From positions 1-64,000 of the forward strand of contig NZ_CABPSB010000024.1 in the NCBI RefSeq assembly GCF_902459655.1: a DNA stretch of 64,000 nucleotides, in the 5' to 3' direction. Source of the stretch: Pandoraea anhela. GTDB taxonomy: Bacteria; Pseudomonadota; Gammaproteobacteria; Burkholderiales; Burkholderiaceae. The notes under the pieces were generated by a model. That model was not told where the DNA came from. It did no database searches and saw only the letters and a list, made by a program, of their open reading frames with translations. How positions within the stretch are numbered: the first letter of the stretch is position 1; every line of letters begins with the position of its first letter. This document shows, one piece after another, positions 35,376-45,639 of this stretch. The position numbers and the translations under genes were made by a program.

Positions 35376-36872
35376 ATGTCAGTCGACGTTTCCCTGTCTT
35401 CCCCCGTCTCCGCTCAAACGAGTGCGGACTCAGTGGCCTCGGCGCCCGCGGCGCCCGTGATTCCCGCCGGCGGTCCCGCCGTTATTCGTTCCGCCGCAGA
35501 TGTCGCACGACTCGTCAACGAGGGCGGCGCGCGCGTATCGAATGCCCGCTGGATCGTCGCCATCGCACTCGGCGGCGTTTTCCTCGACGCCTACGATCTC
35601 GGTGCGCTCGCCTTTGGATTGAAGGACGTTAGCCGCGAATTTCAACTCACGCCGGCGGGCACGGGCATGGTGGCGTCGGCCATTACGTTCGGTGCGATCG
35701 TCGGGGCGTTCCTCGGCGGTTATTTCACCGATCGCATCGGGCGTTATCGTGTATTCATGGCCGACATGCTGTGCTTCGTGATCGCGGCGATCGCGTGTGC
35801 GCTGGCACCGAACGCGTATGTGCTCGCCGGTGCGCGTTTCGTGATGGGGCTGGGCGTCGGTATCGATTTGCCGGTGGCGATGGCCTTCCTCGCGGAGTTT
35901 TCGAAACTCAAGGGACGCGGCAACAAGGCCGCGCGGGTCGCGATGTGGTGCCCCACCTGGTACGCGGCGATATGCGGGTCTTACTTGCTCGTGCTGCTGT
36001 GCTACTCGCTGCTGCCGGCGTCGCACAGCGCGCTGCTCTGGCGCATCATTCTCGGCTTCGGTGCGATTCCGGCGCTGGCGATCATCGCCGTTCGTAGCCG
36101 ATACATGAGCGAATCGCCCGTGTGGGCAGCGAATCAGGGCGACCTCGACGCCGCCGCGAAGATTCTCAAGCGCGCCTATGGGATCGACGCGGTGGTTGCC
36201 ACGGATGCCGAGCGCGCTGCGCCCCGGCGTCCGGCGGCGTGGAGCAACTACGGCAAGCTGCTCAAGGGCGTGTATCTGCGTCGTACGACGCTCGCGACCA
36301 TCATCGCGGTGGCCTCCTCGTTCGCGTACAACGCCGTGGCGTTCGGCCTGCCGGTGATCATCGCCAGCTTCCTCGCGCAGTCGATGCTCACCACCATTCT
36401 GATGTCGCTCGCGCTCAATCTGTTGTTCGCGTTCACGGGCGGTCTGCTGGGCGTGCGTCTCGTGCCGAAGGTCGGGGCCTGGAAGCTCACGGTCGTGGGC
36501 TATGCCTGCCAGTTGACGGCCCTCGTCGGCCTGGCGCTCGTGGGCAAGCCGCACGGCGCGATGCAAGTCGCGTGGGCGCTCGGTTTCCTCGCGTTGTTCC
36601 TGCTCGGTCAGGGCTTCGGCCCCGGGGCGCACTCGATGACGTTCGCGTCGCTGAGCTACCCGACGTCGTTGCGTGGCGTGGGCGTGGGCTTCAACCAGAC
36701 GCTCATGCGTGCGAGTTCGACCGTCTCCCTGTTCCTGTTCCCTGTGCTGGCCGCAGCGCTCTCGACGAAGGTGTTCTGGGTCATCGCTGCCGCGCCCGCC
36801 ATCGGCTTGCTCGCGCTGCTGGCGATTCGCTGGGAACCGTCGAATTACGATGTCGACGCGGAAGATTTTTGA
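35376..36872 (+). CDS. MFS transporter (sugar/metabolite porter)
   Basis: A 498-residue inner-membrane carrier with about 12 hydrophobic segments after an unusually long hydrophilic N-terminus (about 58 residues, Ser/Ala/Pro-rich). The signatures GGYFTDRIGRYRVF (loop 2-3) and GLGVGIDLPVAMAFLAEFS (helix 4-5) place it with metabolite:H+ symporters and sugar porters. The substrate is unknown. ATG 35376 lacks a strong ribosome site. Probably monocistronic, ended by the hairpin at 36924-36957; its long upstream gap carries a sigma-54-like promoter. Confidence 0.88.
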   Translation: MSVDVSLSSPVSAQTSADSVASAPAAPVIPAGGPAVIRSAADVARLVNEGGARVSNARWIVAIALGGVFLDAYDLGALAFGLKDVSREFQLTPAGTGMVASAITFGAIVGAFLGGYFTDRIGRYRVFMADMLCFVIAAIACALAPNAYVLAGARFVMGLGVGIDLPVAMAFLAEFSKLKGRGNKAARVAMWCPTWYAAICGSYLLVLLCYSLLPASHSALLWRIILGFGAIPALAIIAVRSRYMSESPVWAANQGDLDAAAKILKRAYGIDAVVATDAERAAPRRPAAWSNYGKLLKGVYLRRTTLATIIAVASSFAYNAVAFGLPVIIASFLAQSMLTTILMSLALNLLFAFTGGLLGVRLVPKVGAWKLTVVGYACQLTALVGLALVGKPHGAMQVAWALGFLALFLLGQGFGPGAHSMTFASLSYPTSLRGVGVGFNQTLMRASSTVSLFLFPVLAAALSTKVFWVIAAAPAIGLLALLAIRWEPSNYDVDAEDF

Positions 36873-36923
36873 TCGTGCCGCGTGATCTCGTCGCGTTTGC
36901 AGGAAATGACCGGGGAGATCGGT

Positions 36924-36957
36924 AACGCCACGATCGGGTGAAAGCGATCGTGGCGTT
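36924..36957. terminator. Convergent-gene hairpin terminator
   Basis: Perfect 13-base arms AACGCCACGATCG (36924-36936) and CGATCGTGGCGTT (36945-36957) with an 8-base loop, between the convergent MFS and phosphodiester-glycosidase-like genes. There is only a short U-run. Confidence 0.75.
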
Positions 36958-36984
36958 CTGACGCCGGGTGGCCCTCGACCGCGA

Positions 36985-38145
36985 TCAGTTGCCCTGTAGC
37001 GCCTGTGCGATGGCGATGCGACCGGCGTTGGCGTCTGCGGGAACACCCGGTTGCGCGCCCAGCGAGGGCGTCGAAACGATGATGTTCGGCGTGGGGCGAA
37101 TGCCATCACCCGAAATGCCGCCGCGACCGTGCGCCAGCGTCGTGACACCGTCGGCGTTGCGCACACCGACGTAGGTCGAGCCGCCGCCATCGAGCGCCAG
37201 TGTCGAGGCGTTGCCGCCGGTGCCGCTGAAGTGGGCGTGACCCTGGGCTGAGTCGGCCCCGATCTTCGTGAGTTTCTGCCAGTCGGCCATCTTGGCGCCG
37301 TTGGTGCGGCTGCCGCCTGCCGTGAGCGCGTGCATGACGACATCGCCACGATCTCCGGCGGCCGACATGTTGACGCTGATCGCCGAGCGCTCGATCGGGT
37401 CGCCGCAGGGCGTCATGGCTCCACCGAGTTTATTGAGCTCGTTCTCGTGCTTTCCGTCGGGGCGATACAGGAACTTGTTGTCGGTGAACGGCACGGCTTC
37501 CTGTTCGCCGTTCTGTGCGAGCAACGGACCGCTGCATAGCGCCGTTTCGTCGTTGATCTTGACCTGCCCGTAATAGGGCTTCCAGATCTCGGAGATCGGC
37601 TGATGGTCCGAGCGGTGTGAGGTCGGACCGATCGTGACGCCGATTTTGTCGATCGATTTGCCCTGATCGTCGAGCATGCCGGGTTTGTGGATGAAGTAGC
37701 CGCCATTGACGATCGCCGTCGGCACAGGCGTGTGTTGCGCCAGCACTTCGGGACGCGCCGGCAGCGCGCCATCCGTCGTGCCGATGACGCGCGTTTGCCC
37801 TGCGCCGCCTGCTACCGTGACGCGGGTGTATTCGGACGTCGGCTTCATGAGGCCTTGAATGCGGCTCAAGGGGGTGTGCGCGCTACTGGCGGGCGATGAA
37901 TCCGGCTTCGGTGGTCTGATCGTCGTTTTGACGATGCCGGGCGCGACCGATTGCACGCGCACTTGCTGGCGTACGCGAGCGCCTTCGAGAGTGGCCTTGG
38001 CGCGTGCGATCTGGCGCGCGGGTAATCCGGACAGTTGGACGTCCATCGCGTTATGGGACGAAACTTCTGCCGCACCGGTACTCGCAGGGGCGGGTGCTGC
38101 GGGTTGCGCAGTGTCGGCGGCAGGGGCATTACTTCGAATTTTCAT
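36985..38145 (-). CDS. Phosphodiester glycosidase (NAGPA/DUF2233)-like protein without signal peptide
   Basis: A 386-residue protein. The N-terminal 100 residues are Ala/Pro/Ser-rich and probably disordered, with no signal peptide. The rest resembles the NAGPA phosphodiester glycosidase domain: TAIVNGGYFIH near 160, a Cys pair (ETALCSGPLL, MTPCGDP), STLALDGGGSTYVGV near 325-340, and a final RPTPNIIVST. Known members remove sugars from phosphodiesters, usually exported. A cytoplasmic start with a polar tail could fit a secreted effector, which is speculation. The start at ATG 38145 has no evident ribosome site; the alternatives are worse. Not in an operon. Confidence 0.8.
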   Translation of the reverse strand: MKIRSNAPAADTAQPAAPAPASTGAAEVSSHNAMDVQLSGLPARQIARAKATLEGARVRQQVRVQSVAPGIVKTTIRPPKPDSSPASSAHTPLSRIQGLMKPTSEYTRVTVAGGAGQTRVIGTTDGALPARPEVLAQHTPVPTAIVNGGYFIHKPGMLDDQGKSIDKIGVTIGPTSHRSDHQPISEIWKPYYGQVKINDETALCSGPLLAQNGEQEAVPFTDNKFLYRPDGKHENELNKLGGAMTPCGDPIERSAISVNMSAAGDRGDVVMHALTAGGSRTNGAKMADWQKLTKIGADSAQGHAHFSGTGGNASTLALDGGGSTYVGVRNADGVTTLAHGRGGISGDGIRPTPNIIVSTPSLGAQPGVPADANAGRIAIAQALQGN

Positions 38146-38390
38146 GCGGCGTGTATGACAAGGAGGTGAATCGTATGGTGCGGGTGCATCGTGTGACCCG
38201 CAGGGCTCGCTCGGAGCGCGCGTAGCTTGACCGGTTCGACCCTGTCGGGACGCAGCAAACGCGAATGCGATTGGCGAAAAGCGCACGGTGTTTATCGCGA
38301 TGGGGCATTCGTCACACGGTTGTCATGCGACGGATGCCTGGCGCACGGCGCTTGACGTGACAAGGAGAAAGGGAAGGGAGGGCGGACAGC
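38146..38390. other. Intergenic gap with an isolated strong ribosome site
   Basis: The gap upstream of the phosphodiester-glycosidase-like gene holds AAGGAGGTGA (38160-38169), close to a perfect anti-16S match, five bases before an ATG that opens a 16-codon basic frame ending at 38225. No other gene or RNA is visible. Confidence 0.4.
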
Positions 38391-38420
38391 AAAAAACGGC
38401 GCTTCGTCGCGAAGCGCCGT
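38391..38420 (-). terminator. Terminator of the CBS-domain gene
   Basis: Arms ACGGCGCTTCG (38396-38406) and CGAAGCGCCGT (38410-38420) with a 3-base loop and an A-run at 38391-38396 that reads as U leftward. It begins 80 bases beyond the stop at 38500. Confidence 0.88.
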
Positions 38421-38499
38421 GCCCCTGATTACGCTGTCGGACTTATCTCTGGCGAGCGGGCGGGTGGCCGGGCAGGCGGACGGCAGGCTGCCGCGCCGC

Positions 38500-38976
38500 T
38501 CAACTCGGCCGCGACGGTGATGTGCCGACCAGAGCGGCGCTGCCGCCCATGATGTAGTTCTCCAACTGGTCGATCGTGAACTGCTGCTCGGTGATGATCG
38601 CCTTGACCAGATCGCCGATGGACAACAGGCCGACCAGTTCGCCGTCTTTCATCACGGGCAGGTGACGGATGCGATGCTGGGTCATGAGCGACATGCACTC
38701 TTCGTTGGTCTGCTCGGGGCTGACATAGCGCACGGCGGCGGTCATGACGTCGCGCACTGGCGTGTCGACCGAGGTCCGGCCCATAAGCGCCACTTTGCGG
38801 GCGTAGTCGCGCTCGGTGAAGATGCCGACGATCGCACGGTCGTCTTCGCTGACCAGCACCGCGCCGATGCGGGCCTCGGCCATCAGGGTCAGGGCATCGA
38901 GTACCGAATCGGACGGGCGTACCTTGTACACCGTGTCGACCGATTTGGACTTCAGGATCTGAGCGACGGTTTTCAT
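38500..38976 (-). CDS. Two-CBS-domain protein
   Basis: A 158-residue cytoplasmic protein made almost wholly of a CBS pair: about 15-70 (YKVRPSDSVLDALTLMAEAR, GIFTERDYAR) and about 80-135 (MTAAVRYVSPEQT, RHLPVMKDGELVGLLSIGDL). CBS pairs bind adenine nucleotides or SAM and act as energy sensors; stand-alone members have no fixed partner. AGGAGG seven bases upstream fixes ATG 38976. Monocistronic with a good terminator. Confidence 0.92.
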   Translation of the reverse strand: MKTVAQILKSKSVDTVYKVRPSDSVLDALTLMAEARIGAVLVSEDDRAIVGIFTERDYARKVALMGRTSVDTPVRDVMTAAVRYVSPEQTNEECMSLMTQHRIRHLPVMKDGELVGLLSIGDLVKAIITEQQFTIDQLENYIMGGSAALVGTSPSRPS

Positions 38977-39541
38977 GGTCAATCCTCCTGCGGGCTACGG
39001 GTACTTACAGCATAGTTGAGTGCGCGTTGCGCGTCACATCGGCGTTCACCCCGAGTGAACCGGGTATCGGTTTTCGCTCATTGGTGCATTGCGCAACAAA
39101 TAGACGACAAAGCGTGCATTTAGGCGGGCGGGCGCCATTTTTTCTACACGGGCGACACAGAAAGGCGTATCCTTGCGGGATCGGCGAAAATTCGCCGATC
39201 ATCGCCTGACGATCGCGAAATGCTTTATCGGCGCCGCGGACACCCCTGTCCTGCGAGCCGGATCACTCGCTGTGCCGATGACGCGGACCGATCCGGTCTT
39301 CGCCCTCCCGACACGCACTGCTCGTCGTTGCGGCACTGCCGCAATGTGCCTTGCTCCTTCGAACCACCGCCGCTTTTCGGTGCACCGCTCGCCTCGATGG
39401 CCGGTCCACCGGGTAGGCTCCTTTTGGCGTTCGATGTGCACCCCCGTCAGATTCCGGGTGCGGGGACGGTATTGGCGAACGAACTTTCAGTAACACCGGT
39501 GCTGCGCCCCTCGCGAGCGGCACCCTCAAGAGGACACGATA
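38977..39541. other. Long leader/intergenic region before the IF-1 paralogue
   Basis: 565 bases without a convincing gene. It holds a near-perfect palindrome GATCGGCGAA-AA-TTCGCCGATC (39179-39200) and a small hairpin TTGCGGC-ACT-GCCGCAA (39328-39344). These may be structured 5' RNA of the infA-like transcript or protein sites; short reading frames here look like chance. Confidence 0.55.
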
Positions 39542-39763
39542 TTGGCCAAGGAAGAACTGATCGAATTCAGCGGACACGTTTCGGATGTGTTGCCGGACAA
39601 TCGCTTTCGCGTCACGCTCGAGAACGGCGTGGAAGTGGTGGCATATGCGAGCGGCCGCATGCAGAAGAACCGCATTCGTATTCTCGCGGGTGACCGCGTG
39701 ACGCTGGAAATGTCGCCCTATGACCTGAGCAAGGGCCGCATCAACTACCGTCACAAGAATTAA
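39542..39763 (+). CDS. infA: Translation initiation factor IF-1 (second copy type)
   Basis: A 73-residue OB-fold protein matching IF-1 over its length: [39 protein letters not shown] and [22 protein letters not shown]-1 binds the A site of the 30S subunit during initiation. The start is TTG with AGAGGA seven bases upstream. It stands alone, away from any ribosomal-protein operon, as expected for the extra infA carried by Burkholderia relatives beside the one in the secY-rpmJ region. The long structured leader suggests post-transcriptional control, perhaps by temperature (inference). Confidence 0.95.
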   Translation: MAKEELIEFSGHVSDVLPDNRFRVTLENGVEVVAYASGRMQKNRIRILAGDRVTLEMSPYDLSKGRINYRHKN

Positions 39764-39791
39764 GTCGGCGCTGGCGTTCGCCGGAACGTCA

Positions 39792-40238
39792 TCAGGTCTG
39801 GCATTTGCGCGTCAGACGTTGCCCGTCGCGGGCATAGCCATGGCGCGCATAGAAGCGATGTGCGGCGACCCGATGGTCGCTGCTCGTCACTTCGATCTTC
39901 TCGCACCCCCGCTCGTTGAACCATGCGTGAGCGGCCGCCATCAGCGCGTGCCCGACACCCGAGCCCCGCACGTTTTCCTCCACCACCAGCGCCGTAATGC
40001 GTCCCAGCCGCCCCGCCAGATGGAACATGGTGAGCGTGTGCAGTCCGATACATCCCACAAGGCTTTCGTTTTCGTCGAGCGCGACGAACGCGGCGTCGTC
40101 GCCACCGGCCGTCGATAGCGCGATATTGCGACGAACGATGTCGAGCGGCGTTTCGTAACCCAACTGGGCGAGCAGGGCGACGATGCGCGGGGCATCGTCC
40201 GGCTTGGCACGGCGTGTGCTGGGCGTGGGTGATGTCAT
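39792..40238 (-). CDS. GNAT family N-acetyltransferase
   Basis: A 148-residue GCN5-type acetyltransferase: N-terminal RRAKPDDAPRIVALLAQLGY, the acetyl-CoA binding loop VVEENVRGSGVGHALM (about 88-103), and the terminal beta-bulge part ASSDHRVAAHRFYARHGY-like with HRFYARHGYARDG. The substrate is unknown. Starting at ATG 40238, it is last of a leftward run metallophosphoesterase - acylphosphatase - acetyltransferase (26-base gap). Confidence 0.9.
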   Translation of the reverse strand: MTSPTPSTRRAKPDDAPRIVALLAQLGYETPLDIVRRNIALSTAGGDDAAFVALDENESLVGCIGLHTLTMFHLAGRLGRITALVVEENVRGSGVGHALMAAAHAWFNERGCEKIEVTSSDHRVAAHRFYARHGYARDGQRLTRKCQT

Positions 40239-40264
40239 GGGACGGGCGCGCGCGAGCGTTCGGG

Positions 40265-40561
40265 TCAGAGTTGTTCGAACCGGTCGAAACGGCGTCCGGT
40301 GTACTCCACTTCGCTTTCGAAATCCGTCACGCGTGCGCCCGGCGGGCCGCGCCGCATCCATTCGAGCATCTTGTCGACCTGATCGGGCGTGCCTTGCACC
40401 ATGGCGAGGATGTCGCCCTCCGGCAGCGCCTGCACCCAGCCGCGAACACCGATCAGGTGCCCCTCGCGCACGGCTGCCTGACGGTAGCCCACGCCCTGAA
40501 TCTTGCCGCGCAGACGCACGGCCACGGTTTCCAGCGATGAACTGGTCGAGAGAGACTTCAT
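40265..40561 (-). CDS. acyP: Acylphosphatase
   Basis: A 98-residue enzyme hydrolysing acyl-phosphate bonds. The signature RLRGKIQGVGYRQAAVREGH carries the catalytic Arg, and GVRGWVQALPEGDILAMVQG carries the region of the catalytic residue, although the usual Asn (N-x-x-DG) is replaced in this segment (WVQALPEGD). Loss of that Asn would lower activity, so the protein may be a weak enzyme. The gene starts four bases after the metallophosphoesterase stop, so it is part of that operon. Confidence 0.9.
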   Translation of the reverse strand: MKSLSTSSSLETVAVRLRGKIQGVGYRQAAVREGHLIGVRGWVQALPEGDILAMVQGTPDQVDKMLEWMRRGPPGARVTDFESEVEYTGRRFDRFEQL

Positions 40562-40565
40562 AACG

Positions 40566-41795
40566 TCATGCCTTGCCCGGCGTGCCCGGCACGAGCCGGA
40601 TGCGCGTGATTTCGGACGGGGCGCCGAAGCGTTTCGGCGGGCCCCAGTAGCCGGTTCCCCGGCTCACATAGATCGCCAGTCGGCCCAACCGGTGCAGGCC
40701 GTGTACAAACGGCTGTTGCAGGGGGACGAAGTACATCCACGGCCAGAATTGTCCCCCATGCGTGTGTCCGGACAGTTGCAGATCGAAGCCGGCCGCCTGC
40801 GCCGCCGGCGCGCTGCGCGGCTGATGGGCCAGCAGCACGCGCGGCACGCCCTGGGGCGCACCGGCCACGGCCGCCATCGGGTCGCTGCGCTTCGCTTCGT
40901 CGAAATGGTGTGCCGTGAAGTCCGTGACCCCGGCCACCGTGAGCGACGCGCCTTCGTGTTCGAGCACCACATGCTCGTTTTCGAGCACGGTGAGGCCGAT
41001 GCGTCGCAACTCTGCGACCCAGGCGGGCGCGCCCGAGTAATACTCGTGGTTGCCCGTGCACACGTAAGTGCCGTGGCGCGAGGTGAGTTGCCCGAGCGGT
41101 GCGATGTGATCGCGCAAGGCCGGCACGCCGCCATCGACCAGATCGCCGGTGATGGCGACAAGATCCGGCTTGAGTGCGTTCGATGCTTCCACGATCGCTT
41201 CGATGTAGCGGCGCCGGATCGTCGAACTCACGTGAATGTCGCTCAGTTGCACGATGGTGAAACCTTCGAGCTCGGGCGGCAGGTCGGCAATGGGAATGTC
41301 GACCTCGACGACACGCGCCAGACGCCGGGCGTTGTAGAAGCCAAGCACTGTCGAGGCCGCGGTCAGGATCAGCACGATCACGGCCGAGCGGGCGACGAGT
41401 TGCGCGTCGAGCGCGGAGAAGGCCATCGCCACGCCGAGCACGACATCGCGCAGCAATGTCAGCACGAACAGCGACGAAAAGATGCCGATGGCCGTCATGC
41501 CTGTCCACGTGAGGAGCGTGGCGAGCGGCTCCCTCTGGATGGCGCGGCTCATCAGGCCGAGCGGAATCAGCACGGTCGAGGCGGCGAGCCAGAGGCCGCC
41601 GAGCACCTTCCAGCCGAGGGCGACCGGCAGCGGCGTGAGCAGCCGCCAGCCGATGTAAGCATGCAGCAAAGCGATGATCGCGAGCATCAACCAGCGCGGG
41701 CGCGCGGGCAACGTGCGCTTGGACGGCTTGCCGTGCGTGTGGCCCGCGCCGGGCGAGGTCTGGGTGGCCTGCGAAGCTTGACGGGGTTGAGACAT
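40566..41795 (-). CDS. Membrane-anchored metallophosphoesterase
   Basis: A 409-residue protein. Four hydrophobic segments lie in the first 150 residues, followed by a calcineurin-type phosphoesterase domain with all metal motifs: QLSDIHVS, ITGDLVDGG, CTGNHEYY and LSGHTHGGQFWP. The family (YkuE/YaeI-like) includes enzymes proposed to hydrolyse UDP-diacylglucosamine or other phospholipid-type phosphodiesters. Starting at ATG 41795, it heads the leftward operon with acylphosphatase and a GNAT enzyme. Confidence 0.92.
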   Translation of the reverse strand: MSQPRQASQATQTSPGAGHTHGKPSKRTLPARPRWLMLAIIALLHAYIGWRLLTPLPVALGWKVLGGLWLAASTVLIPLGLMSRAIQREPLATLLTWTGMTAIGIFSSLFVLTLLRDVVLGVAMAFSALDAQLVARSAVIVLILTAASTVLGFYNARRLARVVEVDIPIADLPPELEGFTIVQLSDIHVSSTIRRRYIEAIVEASNALKPDLVAITGDLVDGGVPALRDHIAPLGQLTSRHGTYVCTGNHEYYSGAPAWVAELRRIGLTVLENEHVVLEHEGASLTVAGVTDFTAHHFDEAKRSDPMAAVAGAPQGVPRVLLAHQPRSAPAAQAAGFDLQLSGHTHGGQFWPWMYFVPLQQPFVHGLHRLGRLAIYVSRGTGYWGPPKRFGAPSEITRIRLVPGTPGKA

Positions 41796-41937
41796 AGCGT
41801 TGTCGGATCGGAATTCGGGGCGGACTCTTGCGGTTATGCGGGCGCGACGCCCGATTGCAAGGGGGGCGGCATCGACGTCGGTGCCGGCGCACGGGGCCAT
41901 GCCGCTTTGCGCATCCGCTCGCCCCCGCCCGGTCGTC

Positions 41938-42339
41938 CTACGTCTTTGGCGCCGGATACTTCTGCGCGTTCATCACAAGCTTCTCGGCCACCGCGCGATT
42001 GAGGTCGACACCGAGGACCATCGACAGGCGCACGAGGTACATGGCGATGTCGGCGAGTTCCTGCTCGACATGCCGCGCCTCCTCCGTTTGCATCACGGCC
42101 TTGGCTTGTGCATCCGTATGCCACTGGAAGATTTCGACCAGTTCAGCGACTTCGACCGACAACGCCATCGCGAGGTTCTTGGGCGTGTGATGGCGATGCC
42201 AGTCACGGGCATCGGCGAACGCATGCAACTCGGCCTCGAGCCCGGCGGTATCGATAAGATGAGCGGCGGGACGCGCAGTGACGGGTGGCGACGCGTCGGC
42301 GGCGGCCGGCGGGCGGAGATCCTTGGGGCTTGTGGACAT
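41938..42339 (-). CDS. MazG-like nucleotide pyrophosphohydrolase
   Basis: A 133-residue all-helical NTP pyrophosphatase of the RS21-C6/dCTPase type. The metal-binding signature is SVEVAELVEIFQWH (about 60-73) with the downstream acidic pair in EEARHVEQELADIAMYL (about 86-102). It probably removes non-canonical or excess dNTPs. ATG 42339 is chosen because the first 25 residues are already non-conserved. It is divergent from the ferredoxin gene at 42429. Confidence 0.9.
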   Translation of the reverse strand: MSTSPKDLRPPAAADASPPVTARPAAHLIDTAGLEAELHAFADARDWHRHHTPKNLAMALSVEVAELVEIFQWHTDAQAKAVMQTEEARHVEQELADIAMYLVRLSMVLGVDLNRAVAEKLVMNAQKYPAPKT

Positions 42340-42428
42340 GGGATTGGGGACTCGGAAGTAGGGTATGGTAGCGCGTTGGCGCAAGTCGCGCCGTGTAGCG
42401 TTTTGATCCCCGTCGCGCCGTTCATTCC

Positions 42429-42776
42429 TTGGACTCTCCCGTTCCCGCCAAACCCCAAGCCGCACCCGCTGCCGGGCCATACCGCGTCACGCTGCTGCCG
42501 TCCGGCTGGCAGTTCGATGCGCCGGCCGATGTGCCGATCCTGCTCGCGGCGCAGGCGGCGGGCATCAAGCTGCCGAGTCTGTGCCGCAACGGCACGTGCC
42601 GCGCCTGTCTGTGTCAGGCGCGCACCGGCGGCGCCGGCGCACCGGTCACTTACCGGATCGAATGGCCGGGACTGTCGCGCGACGAGAAGGCGGACGGCTG
42701 GTTGCTGCCGTGCTGCGCCTACGCGGGCCACGACCTCGTCATCGACGCACCCGATGCTGTGCGTGCTGCGCTTTGA
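42429..42776 (+). CDS. Plant-type [2Fe-2S] ferredoxin
   Basis: A 115-residue ferredoxin with the cluster motif CRNGTCRACLC (Cys spacing C-x4-C-x2-C) near 52-62 and the fourth ligand in LPCCAYAG near 94-95. The start is TTG 42429; no ATG or better start lies ahead of the domain and the ribosome site is weak. An electron carrier in the cytoplasm whose partner reductase is not encoded nearby. EttA follows 66 bases downstream. Confidence 0.9.
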   Translation: MDSPVPAKPQAAPAAGPYRVTLLPSGWQFDAPADVPILLAAQAAGIKLPSLCRNGTCRACLCQARTGGAGAPVTYRIEWPGLSRDEKADGWLLPCCAYAGHDLVIDAPDAVRAAL

Positions 42777-42842
42777 TAAACTTGCCGCTGTCTGGCGCTC
42801 GCCCGTGAGCCGTCATAACCGTTTCAGGATCAGGAAAGCCGA

Positions 42843-44510
<1,668 letters not shown>

Positions 44511-44516
44511 TGCAGG

Positions 44517-44542
44517 AAAAGGCGCCGCAAGGCGCCTTTTCT
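44517..44542 (+). terminator. Terminator of ettA
   Basis: Arms GAAAAGGCGCC (44517-44527) and GGCGCCTTTTC (44532-44542) with a GCAA tetraloop, starting six bases after the stop and ending in a T-run. Confidence 0.9.
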
Positions 44543-44678
44543 GTTTGTGCGGCGGCCAGGCACGCCCGCATTGTGTTCTCGGGGTATGCCAGATCGCCAT
44601 CCGCCAGTGTCCGACGCGTCGTGCGTGAGCTTTCACGCGCCGCACGACCCGCCATTTTGACGAATCAGGAGTGTGCAA

Positions 44679-45476
44679 ATGAGCCAGTCAGTGAATCAGT
44701 TGAATGGGAAGGTCGCCGTGGTGACCGGGGCCGCCAGCGGCATCGGCAAGGAGATTGCATTGACGCTGGCACGTGCCGGTGCCGCCATTGCCATCGCCGA
44801 TCTGAATCAGCAGGGCGCCGATGCCGTCGCCGAGGAGATCAAGGCCGCTGGTGGCCGAGCGATCGGTGTGGCGATGGACGTCACCAACGAGGACGCCGTG
44901 AACAGCGGTATCGACAAGGTTGCACAGACGTTCGGCGCGATCGACATCCTGATTTCGAACGCGGGCATCCAGATCGTCAATCCCATCGAGAACTACGCGT
45001 TCTCCGACTGGAAGAAGATGCAGGCGATTCACGTGGACGGCGCGTTCCTCACGACCAAGGCGGCGCTCAAGCACATGTACCGGGACGACCGCGGTGGCAT
45101 CGTCATTTACATGGGCTCGGTGCACTCGCATGAGGCATCGCCGCTGAAGTCGGCCTACGTGGCGGCCAAGCACGCGTTGCTCGGGCTGGCGCGCGTGCTG
45201 GCCAAGGAAGGCGCGAAGCACAATGTGCGCTCGCATGTCATCTGCCCGGGCTTCGTGCGCACGCCGCTCGTGGACAAACAGATTCCGGAGCAGGCGAAGG
45301 AACTGGGGATTTCGGAAGACGAGGTCATCAAGAAGGTGATGCTCGGCGGCACCGTCGATGGCGTGTTCACCACGGTCGACGACGTGGCGCAGACGGCGCT
45401 CTTTCTCGCCACGTTCCCGACAGCCGCGTTCACCGGGCAATCGTTCGTGGTAAGCCACGGGTGGTTCATGCAGTAA
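44679..45476 (+). CDS. bdhA: 3-hydroxybutyrate dehydrogenase
   Basis: A 265-residue classical short-chain dehydrogenase oxidising D-3-hydroxybutyrate to acetoacetate with NAD in poly-hydroxybutyrate breakdown. The cofactor motif GAASGIG is at 17-23, NAG near 93, and the catalytic Ser/Tyr/Lys in [21 protein letters not shown]. The C-terminus HGWFMQ and the segment [20 protein letters not shown] are characteristic of BdhA. AGGAG seven bases upstream fixes ATG 44679. A patatin-like gene follows 164 bases later. Confidence 0.95.
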   Translation: MSQSVNQLNGKVAVVTGAASGIGKEIALTLARAGAAIAIADLNQQGADAVAEEIKAAGGRAIGVAMDVTNEDAVNSGIDKVAQTFGAIDILISNAGIQIVNPIENYAFSDWKKMQAIHVDGAFLTTKAALKHMYRDDRGGIVIYMGSVHSHEASPLKSAYVAAKHALLGLARVLAKEGAKHNVRSHVICPGFVRTPLVDKQIPEQAKELGISEDEVIKKVMLGGTVDGVFTTVDDVAQTALFLATFPTAAFTGQSFVVSHGWFMQ

Positions 45477-45529
45477 CTCGGTCGGCGCCCGGTGGTTCGC
45501 CGTCCCCCGGGAGCCGTCGCCGCATGCAT

Positions 45530-45574
45530 CGCATTCAAGGCATTCACGGCATTCACGGCATTCACGAAATTCAC
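45530..45574. repeat. 9-bp tandem array, about five units
   Basis: Three perfect GGCATTCAC units (45539-45565) flanked by one degenerate unit on each side, between bdhA and the patatin gene. Confidence 0.88.
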
Positions 45575-45639
45575 AGCAGGCGTGTGCCGGAGTGGTGTCA
45601 GCCCTTCCGGTTCACGCAACACGCATCAGGAGAACGGTC

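Noticed and set aside
39263-39754. A 163-codon leftward frame opposite infA
   Set aside because: Its coding-like part is only the antisense of infA, and the rest has no start signal.
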